A model generated the notes under the pieces. It was not told the origin of the DNA. It made no database searches and saw only the letters and a program-made list of their open reading frames with translations. DNA of 64,000 bases from Lederbergia citrisecunda (GTDB lineage: Bacteria > Bacillota > Bacilli > Bacillales > Bacillaceae_C), in assembly GCF_018343695.1 (NCBI RefSeq), contig NZ_JAGYPJ010000001.1, positions 2,715,992 to 2,779,991 on the forward strand, in the 5' to 3' direction. Position 1 is the stretch's first letter. Every line of letters starts with the position of its first letter. A program made the translations under genes and the position numbers. Of this stretch, positions 37,002 to 45,914 are shown piece after piece.

Positions 37002-37054
37002 ACACATTTATTGCCTCTTATTACCTTTTGAGTGAAGAGGACTGATAAATGTGT
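37002..37054 (-). terminator. Terminator of the pyruvyltransferase gene
   Basis: A two-part stem: ACACATTTA with TAAATGTGT outside and CCTCTT with AAGAGG inside. On the minus strand it is followed by TTTTTTTCTG. It lies about 28 nt past the stop codon at 37082. Confidence 0.75.
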
Positions 37055-37081
37055 AATTTCCGATTAAATATATCGAAGACA

Positions 37082-38464
37082 TTACTTAGAACTAATTAAA
37101 TTAGCAGTTTTCAAGGCTAACCGTACAGATTTTCTATTTAATGTACCTTTAAGATGTTTTATTTTTTTATCTTGTGCATTCAATTTCTTTTTCTGCTCAT
37201 TAATTGTCTTATTTTTATCCGCTAATTTCTTTTCTTCGTAAGGATAATATTTTTCCCATCTTTCTACCATTTCCTCCATTGTACAGCCGCTTATTGGAGT
37301 AATAGGAGGCAGGAGCTGAACTTTTCCTAACTGCTCTTCTAAAGGTACTCTAGTAGGTGTAAGACTATCTTTGTAAATATGGTCTATCTTATTATTATTT
37401 AAGAAGCTGATAAATTTATCAAAATTTTCACCTTGTTTCTTGGCAGGTGATTGAAAATCAACTTTTTCTATCAAGTCTGACAAATTGGTTTTATCCGTAA
37501 TTTCATGAGCCATTACATGTGTCAAGTTATGATATTCTGCTAGTTCTCTCATCCTAGCATCTTTAGGAATTAAGATACTAGGTGTTCCAGCAATAGTCGC
37601 TGTAATATTACCATGGAGTCTAGCTCCGAAGCTCAAATCTGCTTGTCTTAAGAAATCTAGCCATGTTGGTACATTTAAAAAGTATCGTACTCTATTATTC
37701 ATATAAACAGGATCTGACATTTTAATTGGGTAATTTTCACTCGATTCAGCTATAGAAGGAAACCCCGAATAGACTAGCTTCATTTCTTTCATCCATTGTG
37801 GAATAAAGTAATGATTTGGGTATTCTTTCATACTCCTATCAATAAAATCCAACACATTTTTAGGCGAAAGCATTGATGAATTTACACTAACTATTGATTC
37901 CTTTGTTATATTGGTTTTTCGGATATGCAATTCACTACCAAATGCGTACATCGAGGGACAACCTATTACGGTGTGATCGATTCCTTCACGGAATCCAAGT
38001 TTAGAAAGATATTTAGAGGTAATTTCTCCGCGGAGACCTATTATTTCTGATTTTTCTAATACTGCTTTAACAAATGCTTTTACATCTTCGTCAAAAGGAA
38101 ATCCCTCATTTAACTTTGGTTCAAATGGTGCTCGTAAACCTACACCAATGACATAGACTGGAATTTTCAGCTTTTTTATCAATTGTGTATATTTACGTAG
38201 TGATGGAACAAATTGTTCACGAAAAGCATCCGCCAAAGGAATTACATAGCAATCATATTTTTCATTTATTTCATCGGCTCTTTTTGGGTCGTCATCATAA
38301 TAGTCAGGAGTAATAACCGTGTCTTCAGTTGTTAGGGTGCGAAAAATGCTATATTGATAAACTAAATTACCAACATTACCACCAATAGAGTTATCTATAA
38401 TCATTTTTGATGCATCAAACGTATCAAGTGGTGAAATACCAGCTCTTATTAGAATGTTTCTCAT
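37082..38464 (-). CDS. Polysaccharide pyruvyltransferase family protein with C-terminal coiled coil
   Basis: The ATG at 38464 gives MRNILIRAGISPLDTFDASK (460 residues), with GGAAGGG about 12 nt upstream; a TTG at 38485 is possible. Residues about 1-345 match the PS_pyruv_trans family (CsaB/WcaK-like, GT-B-like fold): IGGNVGNLVYQYSIFR, YVIGVGLRAPFEP, IGLRGEITSKYLSKLG, TVIGCPSMYAFG and the conserved LSFGARLHGNITATIAGTPS. Such enzymes put a pyruvate ketal on a sugar from phosphoenolpyruvate. In Bacillus, CsaB modifies secondary wall polysaccharide that anchors S-layer-type proteins. The last 60 residues are a coiled coil ending RKSVRLALKTANLISSK, similar in style to the two methyltransferase tails in this locus. 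A monocistronic unit is indicated by its promoter and terminator. Confidence 0.8.
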   Translation of the reverse strand: MRNILIRAGISPLDTFDASKMIIDNSIGGNVGNLVYQYSIFRTLTTEDTVITPDYYDDDPKRADEINEKYDCYVIPLADAFREQFVPSLRKYTQLIKKLKIPVYVIGVGLRAPFEPKLNEGFPFDEDVKAFVKAVLEKSEIIGLRGEITSKYLSKLGFREGIDHTVIGCPSMYAFGSELHIRKTNITKESIVSVNSSMLSPKNVLDFIDRSMKEYPNHYFIPQWMKEMKLVYSGFPSIAESSENYPIKMSDPVYMNNRVRYFLNVPTWLDFLRQADLSFGARLHGNITATIAGTPSILIPKDARMRELAEYHNLTHVMAHEITDKTNLSDLIEKVDFQSPAKKQGENFDKFISFLNNNKIDHIYKDSLTPTRVPLEEQLGKVQLLPPITPISGCTMEEMVERWEKYYPYEEKKLADKNKTINEQKKKLNAQDKKIKHLKGTLNRKSVRLALKTANLISSK

Positions 38465-38528
38465 AAAAAAACTTTTCCCTTCCAAATTTCTTTGTATTTA
38501 GAGTACGGTTCATTTTGTTGCAATCATT

Positions 38529-38557
38529 ATGTTAAGATAAAGTTTCGTCAAAGTCAA
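38529..38557 (-). promoter_or_regulatory. Sigma-A promoter for the pyruvyltransferase gene
   Basis: On the minus strand, TTGACT (38552-38557), a 17-nt spacer and TAACAT (38529-38534), 65 nt upstream of the ATG. An overlapping TTGACG-16-TAATGA reading is also possible. Confidence 0.55.
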
Positions 38558-38680
38558 TTTCAGTTATGTTACGATTATTCAAGGTAGAACAATCCCTGAA
38601 ATTTGTAAAAAACTCACATTTTTATAGAGTAAGTACCCATAGGAAGTTAAAGTCCAATAAGAATCTTCATTAAATATTAA

Positions 38681-38714
38681 AAGAGGCTGACTTGTTACAC
38701 CGAGTCAGCCTCTT
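38681..38714 (-). terminator. Terminator overlapping the 3' end of tarB-like coding sequence
   Basis: AAGAGGCTGACT (38681-38692) pairs with AGTCAGCCTCTT (38703-38714) across a 10-nt loop that contains the stop codon (38695-38697). The final six codons form the upstream arm. On the minus strand TTTTAATATTT follows. Confidence 0.85.
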
Positions 38715-39897
38715 GACTAAGTTTTATATTTTGCTCTTGGAATAAATAGTTAACCAAGTTTTTACTGGAGTTTCCATTCGAATATTTGTTCCATTTAGTG
38801 GAGTATTCCCCTAAAAGTTCTAAATCAAATTTATTTTCTTTTAATGTATGAATCAATTCCTCAGTAGTTCTTACTATGGGACCAGGAATAGATTCTTCAA
38901 AGTCTTCTATCAACCCTCTATTATTCTTATACTCTTCAAGATCATATGTATAAAAAATCATTGGTTTATTTAAGATTGAAAATTCATACGGTATTGAAGA
39001 ATAATCTGTAACTAGATAATCAGAAATGAGTAATAATTCGTTAATATCATACTTAGGGGATGAGTAATCAAATACAAATCCAGGGAATTTTTCCTGATAA
39101 TTATCTGTTATATTAATTGCTGGATGTAATCTTAAAATAAGGATATATCCCTCTCCTAGTTGTTTTTGCACTTCTTCCATGTCAATATTTAGATGGTTTA
39201 GTTCTAACTGATTATCACGATATGTTGGAGCATACAATATGATTTTTTTATTATGTAACTCCGGGTTACTTTTTAATATTCGATCAACAATTATTTGTTG
39301 AGTATTTCTCTGGTAAAAAAAATCTGTTCTTGGTATTCCGGTTCTTAATATTTGCTTAGGAGAAATGTTAAATGAACGGATAAAAATATTAGCCATTATA
39401 TCAGAACCAACAATCACCTTATGAAAATTTTTATAAACCTTCCTAAATCTAAGATTTGCTCTCTTACTTCGATTCTTAATTGAAATATCCTCTAGTCCAA
39501 ACTTTTTAAGAGCACCTGAAGCGTGCCATAACTGTATAACCTCAGCCTCTTTTTTAAATTTAGTAGCTGCTAGGAATCCAAAGTAGTTGTCTATAAGAAT
39601 ATGCCTTGAAGTAGCTAAATGATATATTGTTCTTAAAAAGGTAAAAATGTTATACGTATCAAAAGGGATCTTTTTTAAATGTGGATACGATTGGAAATGT
39701 AAATAGCTCTTTCCCTTAAATAAAATAATAGTTTTGATTGCAATTTCTTGCTTCTGTATTTCCTCTAGAATATATTGACTGTTATCACCAAATGAAACAA
39801 CAAATGTAATTTTATTTTTTAGCGGAAATAATTTAAAAAAATTAAAAATCACCTTAAAAACAAATAAATATATTGTTATACAAACTTCTTTGATCAT
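38695..39897 (-). CDS. tarB: CDP-glycerol phosphotransferase, TarB/TagB-like (linkage-unit primase)
   Basis: The 400-residue protein belongs to the Glyphos_transf family. It begins with an amphipathic membrane-associating stretch (MIKEVCITIYLFVFKVIFNF) and carries HILIDNYFGFLAATKFKK, EVIQLWHASGALKKFGLED, TGIPRTDFFYQ, ILYAPTYRDNQLELN, LILRLHPAINIT and YLVTDYSSIPYEFSIL. Its start overlaps the tarD stop by four bases (ATGA), so it is coupled to the gene supplying CDP-glycerol. Both the coupling and the TagB-like length (about 380-400) support the primase that adds the first glycerol-phosphate to ManNAc-GlcNAc-PP-undecaprenol. A TarF or TarK function cannot be excluded from sequence alone. Confidence 0.8.
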   Translation of the reverse strand: MIKEVCITIYLFVFKVIFNFFKLFPLKNKITFVVSFGDNSQYILEEIQKQEIAIKTIILFKGKSYLHFQSYPHLKKIPFDTYNIFTFLRTIYHLATSRHILIDNYFGFLAATKFKKEAEVIQLWHASGALKKFGLEDISIKNRSKRANLRFRKVYKNFHKVIVGSDIMANIFIRSFNISPKQILRTGIPRTDFFYQRNTQQIIVDRILKSNPELHNKKIILYAPTYRDNQLELNHLNIDMEEVQKQLGEGYILILRLHPAINITDNYQEKFPGFVFDYSSPKYDINELLLISDYLVTDYSSIPYEFSILNKPMIFYTYDLEEYKNNRGLIEDFEESIPGPIVRTTEELIHTLKENKFDLELLGEYSTKWNKYSNGNSSKNLVNYLFQEQNIKLSQEADSV

Positions 39898-40283
39898 TTT
39901 TCATCAATATCCGTTTTTATTTTTGTTGTCGAAACACCTTTAGTTCTTGGTAGGTAAATAACTTCACAATATTCCTTTAAAAAATCAAAATGCCCTTTCC
40001 AATCATCCCCCATAACGAAAAGATCAATCTTAAGTTTTTGAACATCTTCGACTTTTTGCTCCCAAGTATTTTCAGGTATTACTTTGTCAACAAACTTAAT
40101 TGATTCCAAGATTACTTTCCTGTTTTCAAAGCTATGATATGACTCTTTTTTCTTTATTTCGTTAAACGAATCTGTCGATAAACCAACAATTAAATAATCA
40201 CCTAGCTCCTTTGCTCTTCTCAGTAAATTAATGTGGCCTATATGAAGTAAATCAAACGTTCCATACGTCAATACCCTTTTCAA
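39894..40283 (-). CDS. tarD: Glycerol-3-phosphate cytidylyltransferase
   Basis: It makes CDP-glycerol from CTP and sn-glycerol-3-phosphate in the cytoplasm, for linkage-unit synthesis. At 129 residues it matches TagD/TarD. The nucleotidyltransferase signature is complete: TYGTFDLLHIGHINLLRRA with the HxGH motif, FVMGDDWKGHFDFL, and LPRTKGVSTTKIK as the RTxGISTT-type motif. The start is TTG, 9 nt after AGGAGA. It has a strong promoter and is coupled to the transferase downstream. Confidence 0.95.
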   Translation of the reverse strand: MKRVLTYGTFDLLHIGHINLLRRAKELGDYLIVGLSTDSFNEIKKKESYHSFENRKVILESIKFVDKVIPENTWEQKVEDVQKLKIDLFVMGDDWKGHFDFLKEYCEVIYLPRTKGVSTTKIKTDIDEK

Positions 40284-40351
40284 ATCTAACCATCTCCTTA
40301 CAGAGCATTAATCTGGGAATTAAGAAGGTAAACCTTGTATTATCATTCCTC

Positions 40352-40380
40352 ATTATATATTCATAAGTTTGTGTTTTCAA
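40352..40380 (-). promoter_or_regulatory. Sigma-A promoter for tarD-tarB
   Basis: On the minus strand, TTGAAA (40375-40380), a 17-nt spacer and a consensus TATAAT (40352-40357), about 70 nt upstream of the TTG start. Confidence 0.8.
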
Positions 40381-40390
40381 ACACATCTCG

Positions 40391-40433
40391 GATAAAAAGA
40401 AAACCTTAAAAGAAAACAAAAATCCCTTTAAGG
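40391..40433 (-). terminator. Terminator after tarL
   Basis: On the minus strand CCTTAAA pairs with TTTAAGG (40427-40433 and 40404-40410) across a 16-nt loop, followed by TTTTCTTTTT. It lies 13 nt past the tarL stop. Confidence 0.65.
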
Positions 40434-40445
40434 CCCCTTTATCTA

Positions 40446-42335
40446 TTACTTATTTTCTTCTTTACTCTGTCTTAAAATTAATTGGTCGACTACTCGTTCA
40501 CTTGATTTTCCATCATGATGATCAAAGAAATACTCAATAAATGGCTTGATTTTTTCCATTTTAAAGTCCTCATTTTTTATCGTTTTAATCATATCATCTG
40601 TAGATTTTACTAACGGTCCAGGAATAAAAGAACTATATTCATAATAAAAATCCCTTTTCTGAACGTATTCTTCAACATCATATGCAAAGAAAAGCATCGG
40701 TTTATTAAGAAGTCCGTATTCAAAGCAAACGGATGAATAATCTGTGATAAGTAAGTCCGTTACAAACAATAAATCATTAATTTCTCGGTATGATGAAAAA
40801 TCATAGAAGAAATCTTTATATTGGTACGGAATATTAAAATCATTTTTTACAAAAGGATGTATTTTGAACAAGAAAACATATTCGTCTTTTAGTTCGTAAT
40901 AGAGTTTATCCAAATTTAAAACTTCTATTGGATAATATGCAGATTGCTGGCCATTTCCTCGGAAAGTTGGAGCAAATGTGATGACCTTTTTCCCTTGTAA
41001 AAATGGAAATTCGGTATATAATTTCTTTTTGATATTTTCCTTATAAGTCTCATCAAAAAATATATCAGTACGAGGGATTCCTGTGGCTACTACTTTTTCC
41101 ACATCAATTCCAAAACCTTCAGCATAATATTTTGCCACATGTTCCGAACTTACAATTGCTTTGGTGTAATTTCGATGGTTTAACGATTTAGGTGAAGGTC
41201 CTCCCGGTCTCCCAATTCTACTAAAGCCAAAGGTTTTAAATGCACCTACAGCATGCCAAAGCTGAATTAATTCTGCATCTTTTCGAATTTTTAAAGGATA
41301 TACCATTGGATAGAAATCGTCTAAAAGAATAAATTCGGAAGTAGCTAAATGATACGCTAGATTTTTAATTTCTTTTAAACTTTTATTTTCTCCAGTTTCA
41401 TTTTTTAACATAAAATAATAATCCAAATCTAAATTCCTTTTTTTCATTTCTTCGTATACAAATAAGAAGTTTCCTTCTAATTCTGTTCTACTGTCGGAAG
41501 CAAATATAACCTTATTTTTTTTTATAGGTCTTAGACAATATATTTTGTAAAAAAATCTAAAGCCATATGATTGGTGGAAACGGCTTGCAAAACTTTTTTT
41601 ATACTTATGCGATTCCAATCCCATTTCTTTCGGATTGAAATCCTTTAGTTTTGTTGAATTAATTTTCAATGTTTTGGCAGCTTGGTCATACGTTACCATT
41701 AAATTGAACTTCATTTCCCGTTTTGCCGTAAAGTATTCCATCTTTGCTGAGTGGAATCCTTCATTTAAATACGATTCAATATTTCCAAATGGAAATATTT
41801 TCCTATATTTTTTATCCCCTAGTACGTAGACTTCAAGCTCTAAATATACTTTATATTCTGATTCAGGCAATGGCCTATTATTAGGGATAAAGGTAGCAAA
41901 ATTAATTTCTCCTTTAAATCCAGCCCAATTATACATTTCATCTATTGTGTTCTCTAAACCGACCGTTTTTAAAGGTACATCCGAAATTGGTACGGAGAAT
42001 TTTCTACCCTTCTTATCTACCAATAATATTCGTTTTTTCACCACGTCTTCATCATTCATTGGTATATTTTCCAAATAGTAATAACCTTCTATTGTCATGA
42101 TTGGACCGTTCCATCTCATAGAGGTTATTTTTCGTTTAGGAATAAGATGGTCATCCTCACTAAGCACTTCATTTATTAAGGATAAAGAATCTGATAAATA
42201 TTCTTTTTCTATAATTATGCGATCATCTTCTATAATAAAATGCTTTTTAGTTCCCGCTTCGATTTCAAAGTGATTTTTTTTGCGAAATAACTTATAAAAT
42301 ATTCTTTTAAATTTCCTCTTTATCCTCGAAAGCAT
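40446..42335 (-). CDS. tarL: Teichoic acid ribitol-phosphate polymerase, TarL-like
   Basis: The ATG at 42335, 7 nt after AGGAG, gives 629 residues, matching my recollection of Bacillus TarL length. An N-terminal basic segment (MLSRIKRKFKRIFYKLFRKK) suits membrane attachment. Residues about 60-235 form a beta domain (ITSMRWNGPIMTIEGYYYL, MYNWAGFKGEINF, FHSAKMEYFTAKRE). The catalytic domain has VIFASDSRTELEGNFLFVY, LIQLWHAVGAFKTFGFS, ATGIPRTDIFFD, TFAPTFRGNGQQS, FLFKIHPFVKND, LITDYSSVCFEYGLL and FFDHHDGKSSERV, including both conserved His residues. It sits downstream of tarI-tarJ-tarK, the order expected of a poly(ribitol-phosphate) locus. Polymer chemistry is inferred from that context, since glycerol and ribitol polymerases look alike. 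Confidence 0.82.
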   Translation of the reverse strand: MLSRIKRKFKRIFYKLFRKKNHFEIEAGTKKHFIIEDDRIIIEKEYLSDSLSLINEVLSEDDHLIPKRKITSMRWNGPIMTIEGYYYLENIPMNDEDVVKKRILLVDKKGRKFSVPISDVPLKTVGLENTIDEMYNWAGFKGEINFATFIPNNRPLPESEYKVYLELEVYVLGDKKYRKIFPFGNIESYLNEGFHSAKMEYFTAKREMKFNLMVTYDQAAKTLKINSTKLKDFNPKEMGLESHKYKKSFASRFHQSYGFRFFYKIYCLRPIKKNKVIFASDSRTELEGNFLFVYEEMKKRNLDLDYYFMLKNETGENKSLKEIKNLAYHLATSEFILLDDFYPMVYPLKIRKDAELIQLWHAVGAFKTFGFSRIGRPGGPSPKSLNHRNYTKAIVSSEHVAKYYAEGFGIDVEKVVATGIPRTDIFFDETYKENIKKKLYTEFPFLQGKKVITFAPTFRGNGQQSAYYPIEVLNLDKLYYELKDEYVFLFKIHPFVKNDFNIPYQYKDFFYDFSSYREINDLLFVTDLLITDYSSVCFEYGLLNKPMLFFAYDVEEYVQKRDFYYEYSSFIPGPLVKSTDDMIKTIKNEDFKMEKIKPFIEYFFDHHDGKSSERVVDQLILRQSKEENK

Positions 42336-42425
42336 CCTTATACTCCTATCTATAAACAAGTGGATTTCTTTTTTTAATAAATGCGAACAGAGGATTAAGT
42401 AATTTTTAATCCTCTATCTAAACTC

Positions 42426-43589
42426 TTAAGTAATTTTTGCCATTAGATGATTCGCTATTCTTTTACTTGCATTCCCATCTGCATAATCAAAAAAGAAATC
42501 TCGAAAATTTGTAATCGATTCGATATCATATTTACCCTTTGATATCCAACTACCTAATGATTCAGTATTTGTAAATAAAGGTCCAGGTATGAATGATTTA
42601 TAATCAAAATAAAAATCTCTTTCTTTAATGTATTCATCCAAATCTGTGGCAAAAAATGCTATTGGCTTGGTTAGTAAACAATAATCAAAAATTACTGAGG
42701 AATAGTCAGTAATTAATATATCAGCTATCGTTAGCAATTCTTCTATATTAAATTCATTATCAATATGATGGACGAAGTGATTTTCCTTCATATCATTTTT
42801 TGAATTTTTTCTCATGTATGGGTGAAGTTTAATAAGTAAAATATACTCCTCGCCAATTATTTCTCTTAAAAGTGAAAGGTCTATTGGACAAACAAATTCG
42901 GATTGCCTATGACTACCTCCACGAAAAGTAGGGGCGTATAGAATAACTCTTTTATTTTTAAAGTCAGGAAAATTTTTCTTGAATTTACAAAAGGCTTTTT
43001 TCTTTTTATGTTGGTCAAAAAAGAAATCTGTTCTTGGCAGTCCTAGAGGGTATATTTTCCCCTCAGACATGCCAAATGCCTCAGCAAAATAAGGTTTTAC
43101 AGAACTCGAACTAACATATACCCTGGAATAGTTTGAGTGTATTTTTACCTGATCTAAGTATTCGGATTTTGGACCAAAAGATTTCTCTACTATACTTAAG
43201 CCAAACTTCTTAAATGCTCCTGCTGCATGCCATAATTGAACAATTTCCATACCTTTGCGTGGTTTTATGACATAGATAGGAAAATAAAAATCATCAATGA
43301 TAAAATAACGAGATGTAGCAAGTTCATAACTAGCTCTTATCATATGAATAACGTAGGAAGCTTTGCCAAGTATACTGCCATTAAATTTTTTAAAAAGACA
43401 TTTGTAATGGTATTCTTCGTAGCTGTCTTTCATCTCATTAAAAAGGAATAACAAGTTCCCTTCTAATCCTTCAGAACGATATGAAGCGAAGGTTATTTTT
43501 TTTTCATTAACTGGAAAAAGATTCTTGCATATAAAATAAGTTATTTGAATGATACTTTTTACTATGATTGTAGGGGTTATTTTTTTCAA
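42426..43589 (-). CDS. tarK: CDP-ribitol/glycerol phosphotransferase, TarK-like
   Basis: The frame opens at 43646 inside the tarJ end, but a GGAGGAAGG sits 9 nt before the TTG at 43589. That start gives a typical family N-terminus (MKKITPTIIVKSIIQITYF) and 387 residues. Motifs are ITFASYRSEGLEGNLLFLF, EIVQLWHAAGAFKKFGLSI, PLGLPRTDFFFDQH, ILYAPTFRGGSHRQ, LLIKLHPYMRKNS and LITDYSSVIFDYCLL. The length and the position directly after tarJ fit the ribitol-phosphate primase TarK of B. subtilis W23-type loci. A short TarL polymerase is the alternative. Confidence 0.8.
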   Translation of the reverse strand: MKKITPTIIVKSIIQITYFICKNLFPVNEKKITFASYRSEGLEGNLLFLFNEMKDSYEEYHYKCLFKKFNGSILGKASYVIHMIRASYELATSRYFIIDDFYFPIYVIKPRKGMEIVQLWHAAGAFKKFGLSIVEKSFGPKSEYLDQVKIHSNYSRVYVSSSSVKPYFAEAFGMSEGKIYPLGLPRTDFFFDQHKKKKAFCKFKKNFPDFKNKRVILYAPTFRGGSHRQSEFVCPIDLSLLREIIGEEYILLIKLHPYMRKNSKNDMKENHFVHHIDNEFNIEELLTIADILITDYSSVIFDYCLLTKPIAFFATDLDEYIKERDFYFDYKSFIPGPLFTNTESLGSWISKGKYDIESITNFRDFFFDYADGNASKRIANHLMAKIT

Positions 43590-43629
43590 ATTTAAATGCC
43601 TTCCTCCCCAATAAACCGGATTATTCCAT

Positions 43630-44655
43630 TTATATTTTCCACTCAATTACGGTTTTTCCCCAAGAAGAGGTAATATCTTTTTCAAAAGCATCAATAATAT
43701 CGTTTATGGTGCGAACTTCATGAACTTCACCAACAAGAGTACCCAAATATTCTACAAATTCAGGATGTTCCTTCATAAACTCCACTGTATTAACAAAGTC
43801 GCTTCGTCCGCTTCTACTACTTCCAATCACAGTGATTCCTTTTTCCAAAATCATTCTTGTATTAATTTCAACGGGGTATTCTGAAACCCCCATAATAGAA
43901 ATGGATCCCTCAGGGTAAATATAGTCAATAATTTGATTGATAGCGTCCTGACTGCCCTTTCCTCCAACCGCTTCAAAAGCATGATCAATTGATATGTTTT
44001 CAGGAATTTCATCGATTTGGTGTGTTTCATCAACAAAGGAAAAGTGGTCTAATTTATATTGATTTTTCCCAAAGACAATTACTTTACTTTCTGGATAGCG
44101 TCTTTTAAGTATTAAAGAAGTAATGTATCCAAGGTTTCCATCGCCCCAGACTCCAAACACATTCCGTCTGGCGTGGGACCTTGCTTCAAAACGAACTAGA
44201 GAGTGCATTGCAATCGTAATTAATTCAATAAATGCCGATACATGAGAATCTAACCCTTCTGGAAGTTCGACAATTCTATCTCTATTCATAAATAGATAAT
44301 CCTGCATAAATCCATCGTAACCACTAGACCTAAATTTGCTAGATCTCAGATAATTTTCAGCGCAATATTCATCTTCTTCAAATGGTGTATTTGGGATCAT
44401 GACCACTTTAGTACCAGTTTTTATCTTATTTAAAGGATCATAAACAACCTTTCCAATTCCTTCATGAATTAAGGCCATCGGCAGCTTTTTCGCCATTGCT
44501 TCCTTGCCGCGTCTACCAGTATAGTAACGTTGGTCTGCAGCACAAATAGAAAGATAAGTTGGACGTATTACTACATAATTTGACTGAAGAGAGCGATCTT
44601 TATAAGTGACTTCAAATTGACGAGGGGACACTAAACGATACACTTGGTTTATCAT
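43630..44655 (-). CDS. tarJ: Ribulose-5-phosphate reductase (ribitol-5-phosphate dehydrogenase)
   Basis: A zinc-type medium-chain dehydrogenase of 341 residues that reduces ribulose-5-phosphate to ribitol-5-phosphate with NADPH. TarJ-specific stretches are [42 protein letters not shown]-like helix ([18 protein letters not shown]), the cofactor loop [19 protein letters not shown], and [16 protein letters not shown]. Its ATG overlaps the tarI stop (ATGA), consistent with the known TarI-TarJ partnership. The product CDP-ribitol is used by the TarK/TarL proteins downstream. Confidence 0.95.
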   Translation of the reverse strand: MINQVYRLVSPRQFEVTYKDRSLQSNYVVIRPTYLSICAADQRYYTGRRGKEAMAKKLPMALIHEGIGKVVYDPLNKIKTGTKVVMIPNTPFEEDEYCAENYLRSSKFRSSGYDGFMQDYLFMNRDRIVELPEGLDSHVSAFIELITIAMHSLVRFEARSHARRNVFGVWGDGNLGYITSLILKRRYPESKVIVFGKNQYKLDHFSFVDETHQIDEIPENISIDHAFEAVGGKGSQDAINQIIDYIYPEGSISIMGVSEYPVEINTRMILEKGITVIGSSRSGRSDFVNTVEFMKEHPEFVEYLGTLVGEVHEVRTINDIIDAFEKDITSSWGKTVIEWKI

Positions 44656-45365
44656 TTTGAAATTCGCTCCTGTATAATGGCATTTGCAACCTTCAAGTCA
44701 TATGGTGTAGTTACTTTTATATTAAAAACCTCACCCTTAACAAGTTTTACTTTCTCTCCATTTAGAATAAAGATTTTACATGCATCAGTTAAGATCTCTT
44801 TTTGCTTTTCATCTAACTGATGATATAGATCCACAAGTTTTTGTATATTAAAACTTTGAGGTGTCTGGCCTTGGAACATCGTATCACGCACCGGTATGTC
44901 TGAAATGATTTCCCCATCTTCCGAAGTAATAATTGTGTCTATTGCATCTATAACTGTATCGACTGCACCATACTCAAGTACAGCGTCAATATTTTCTTCA
45001 ATTATACGGTGGGTTAAAAAAGGTCGCACGGAATCATGGGTTACAATAACATCATCATCATTTATACCAAAGTTTTCTTTTATATATTTAATTCCGCTCA
45101 TTATCGAGCCATTACGGTCCTTTCCACCTTCAACTACAACAACGCGATCAATAGCACCTATATGTTTTTTAATTATATCATTCGTATGATTAATCCAATC
45201 TTTTGGAGAAACCACTATTATTTTCTCGAATCGATCATTCAATAGAAACTTTTCAATTGTATGAATGATTATAGGTCGGTTATTAAGAGTCAAGAATTGT
45301 TTGGGCATGTTAATATTACCCATTCGAGTTCCCTTACCACCAGCGAGAATTTCTGCGTAAATCAC
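44652..45365 (-). CDS. tarI: Ribitol-5-phosphate cytidylyltransferase
   Basis: It activates ribitol-5-phosphate to CDP-ribitol. The GTG at 45365 lies behind AGGAG and gives [18 protein letters not shown], which aligns with the MKYAGILAGG start of the family better than the TTG at 45374. Motifs of the IspD/TarI family are visible: [73 protein letters not shown], and [19 protein letters not shown]. It is the first gene of tarIJKL and has a good promoter 90-120 nt upstream. Confidence 0.95.
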   Translation of the reverse strand: MIYAEILAGGKGTRMGNINMPKQFLTLNNRPIIIHTIEKFLLNDRFEKIIVVSPKDWINHTNDIIKKHIGAIDRVVVVEGGKDRNGSIMSGIKYIKENFGINDDDVIVTHDSVRPFLTHRIIEENIDAVLEYGAVDTVIDAIDTIITSEDGEIISDIPVRDTMFQGQTPQSFNIQKLVDLYHQLDEKQKEILTDACKIFILNGEKVKLVKGEVFNIKVTTPYDLKVANAIIQERISK

Positions 45366-45456
45366 ATAAACCAACTCCTATTCTATAAGATAATGTTCCA
45401 CGAGCTGGGATATCACTAATGAAATTGTTGAAATATGACGTGAAAACTCATACTAC

Positions 45457-45485
45457 AATATACACTTTTTCTTTTTTATTATCAA
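45457..45485 (-). promoter_or_regulatory. Sigma-A promoter for tarIJKL
   Basis: On the minus strand, TTGATA (45480-45485), a 17-nt A-rich spacer and TATATT (45457-45462). The leader to the tarI GTG is about 85 nt. The rest of the 45490-45815 gap shows no gene. Confidence 0.7.
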
Positions 45486-45815
45486 CGTTTGTCACAATCA
45501 ATTTAATATTGGTAACTATTTCAAGGACTAGAAATACTCCAACATGAAAGTTTTAAACTCAGGGTTATGAAAATGTAATTATATTGTAATTATGTGATAA
45601 AAGTTTTAATTTCCATTTCTCTTGATAGTTTTGTCATCTTAAGGAATTTTTCCGAACCTATTACTGTTGATGAAATTTGTTTTTTAACTTAGCAATAAAA
45701 TATTCATACTCTATATAGTTGATAGGTTTATATGCAAGAAAAAAAAACGACTTTATAACCAAAAGTTCCGCTTTTTTGTTTACATTACCTAGTAAAGTTT
45801 GTCACTAAATTGTAT

Positions 45816-45844
45816 TTTACGTATCCACTAAAACATAGTATGAT
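45816..45844 (+). promoter_or_regulatory. Probable promoter of the LCP ligase gene
   Basis: TTTACG (45816-45821), a 17-nt spacer and TATGAT (45839-45844), 70 nt upstream of the ATG. AAAGGAG at 45899-45905 is the ribosome binding site. Confidence 0.5.
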
Positions 45845-45914
45845 ATACATTAACGAATTTACATTTCCTTTACAAAACCTTCATTTGAATTCATAAATAA
45901 AGGAGTTTACCTTA

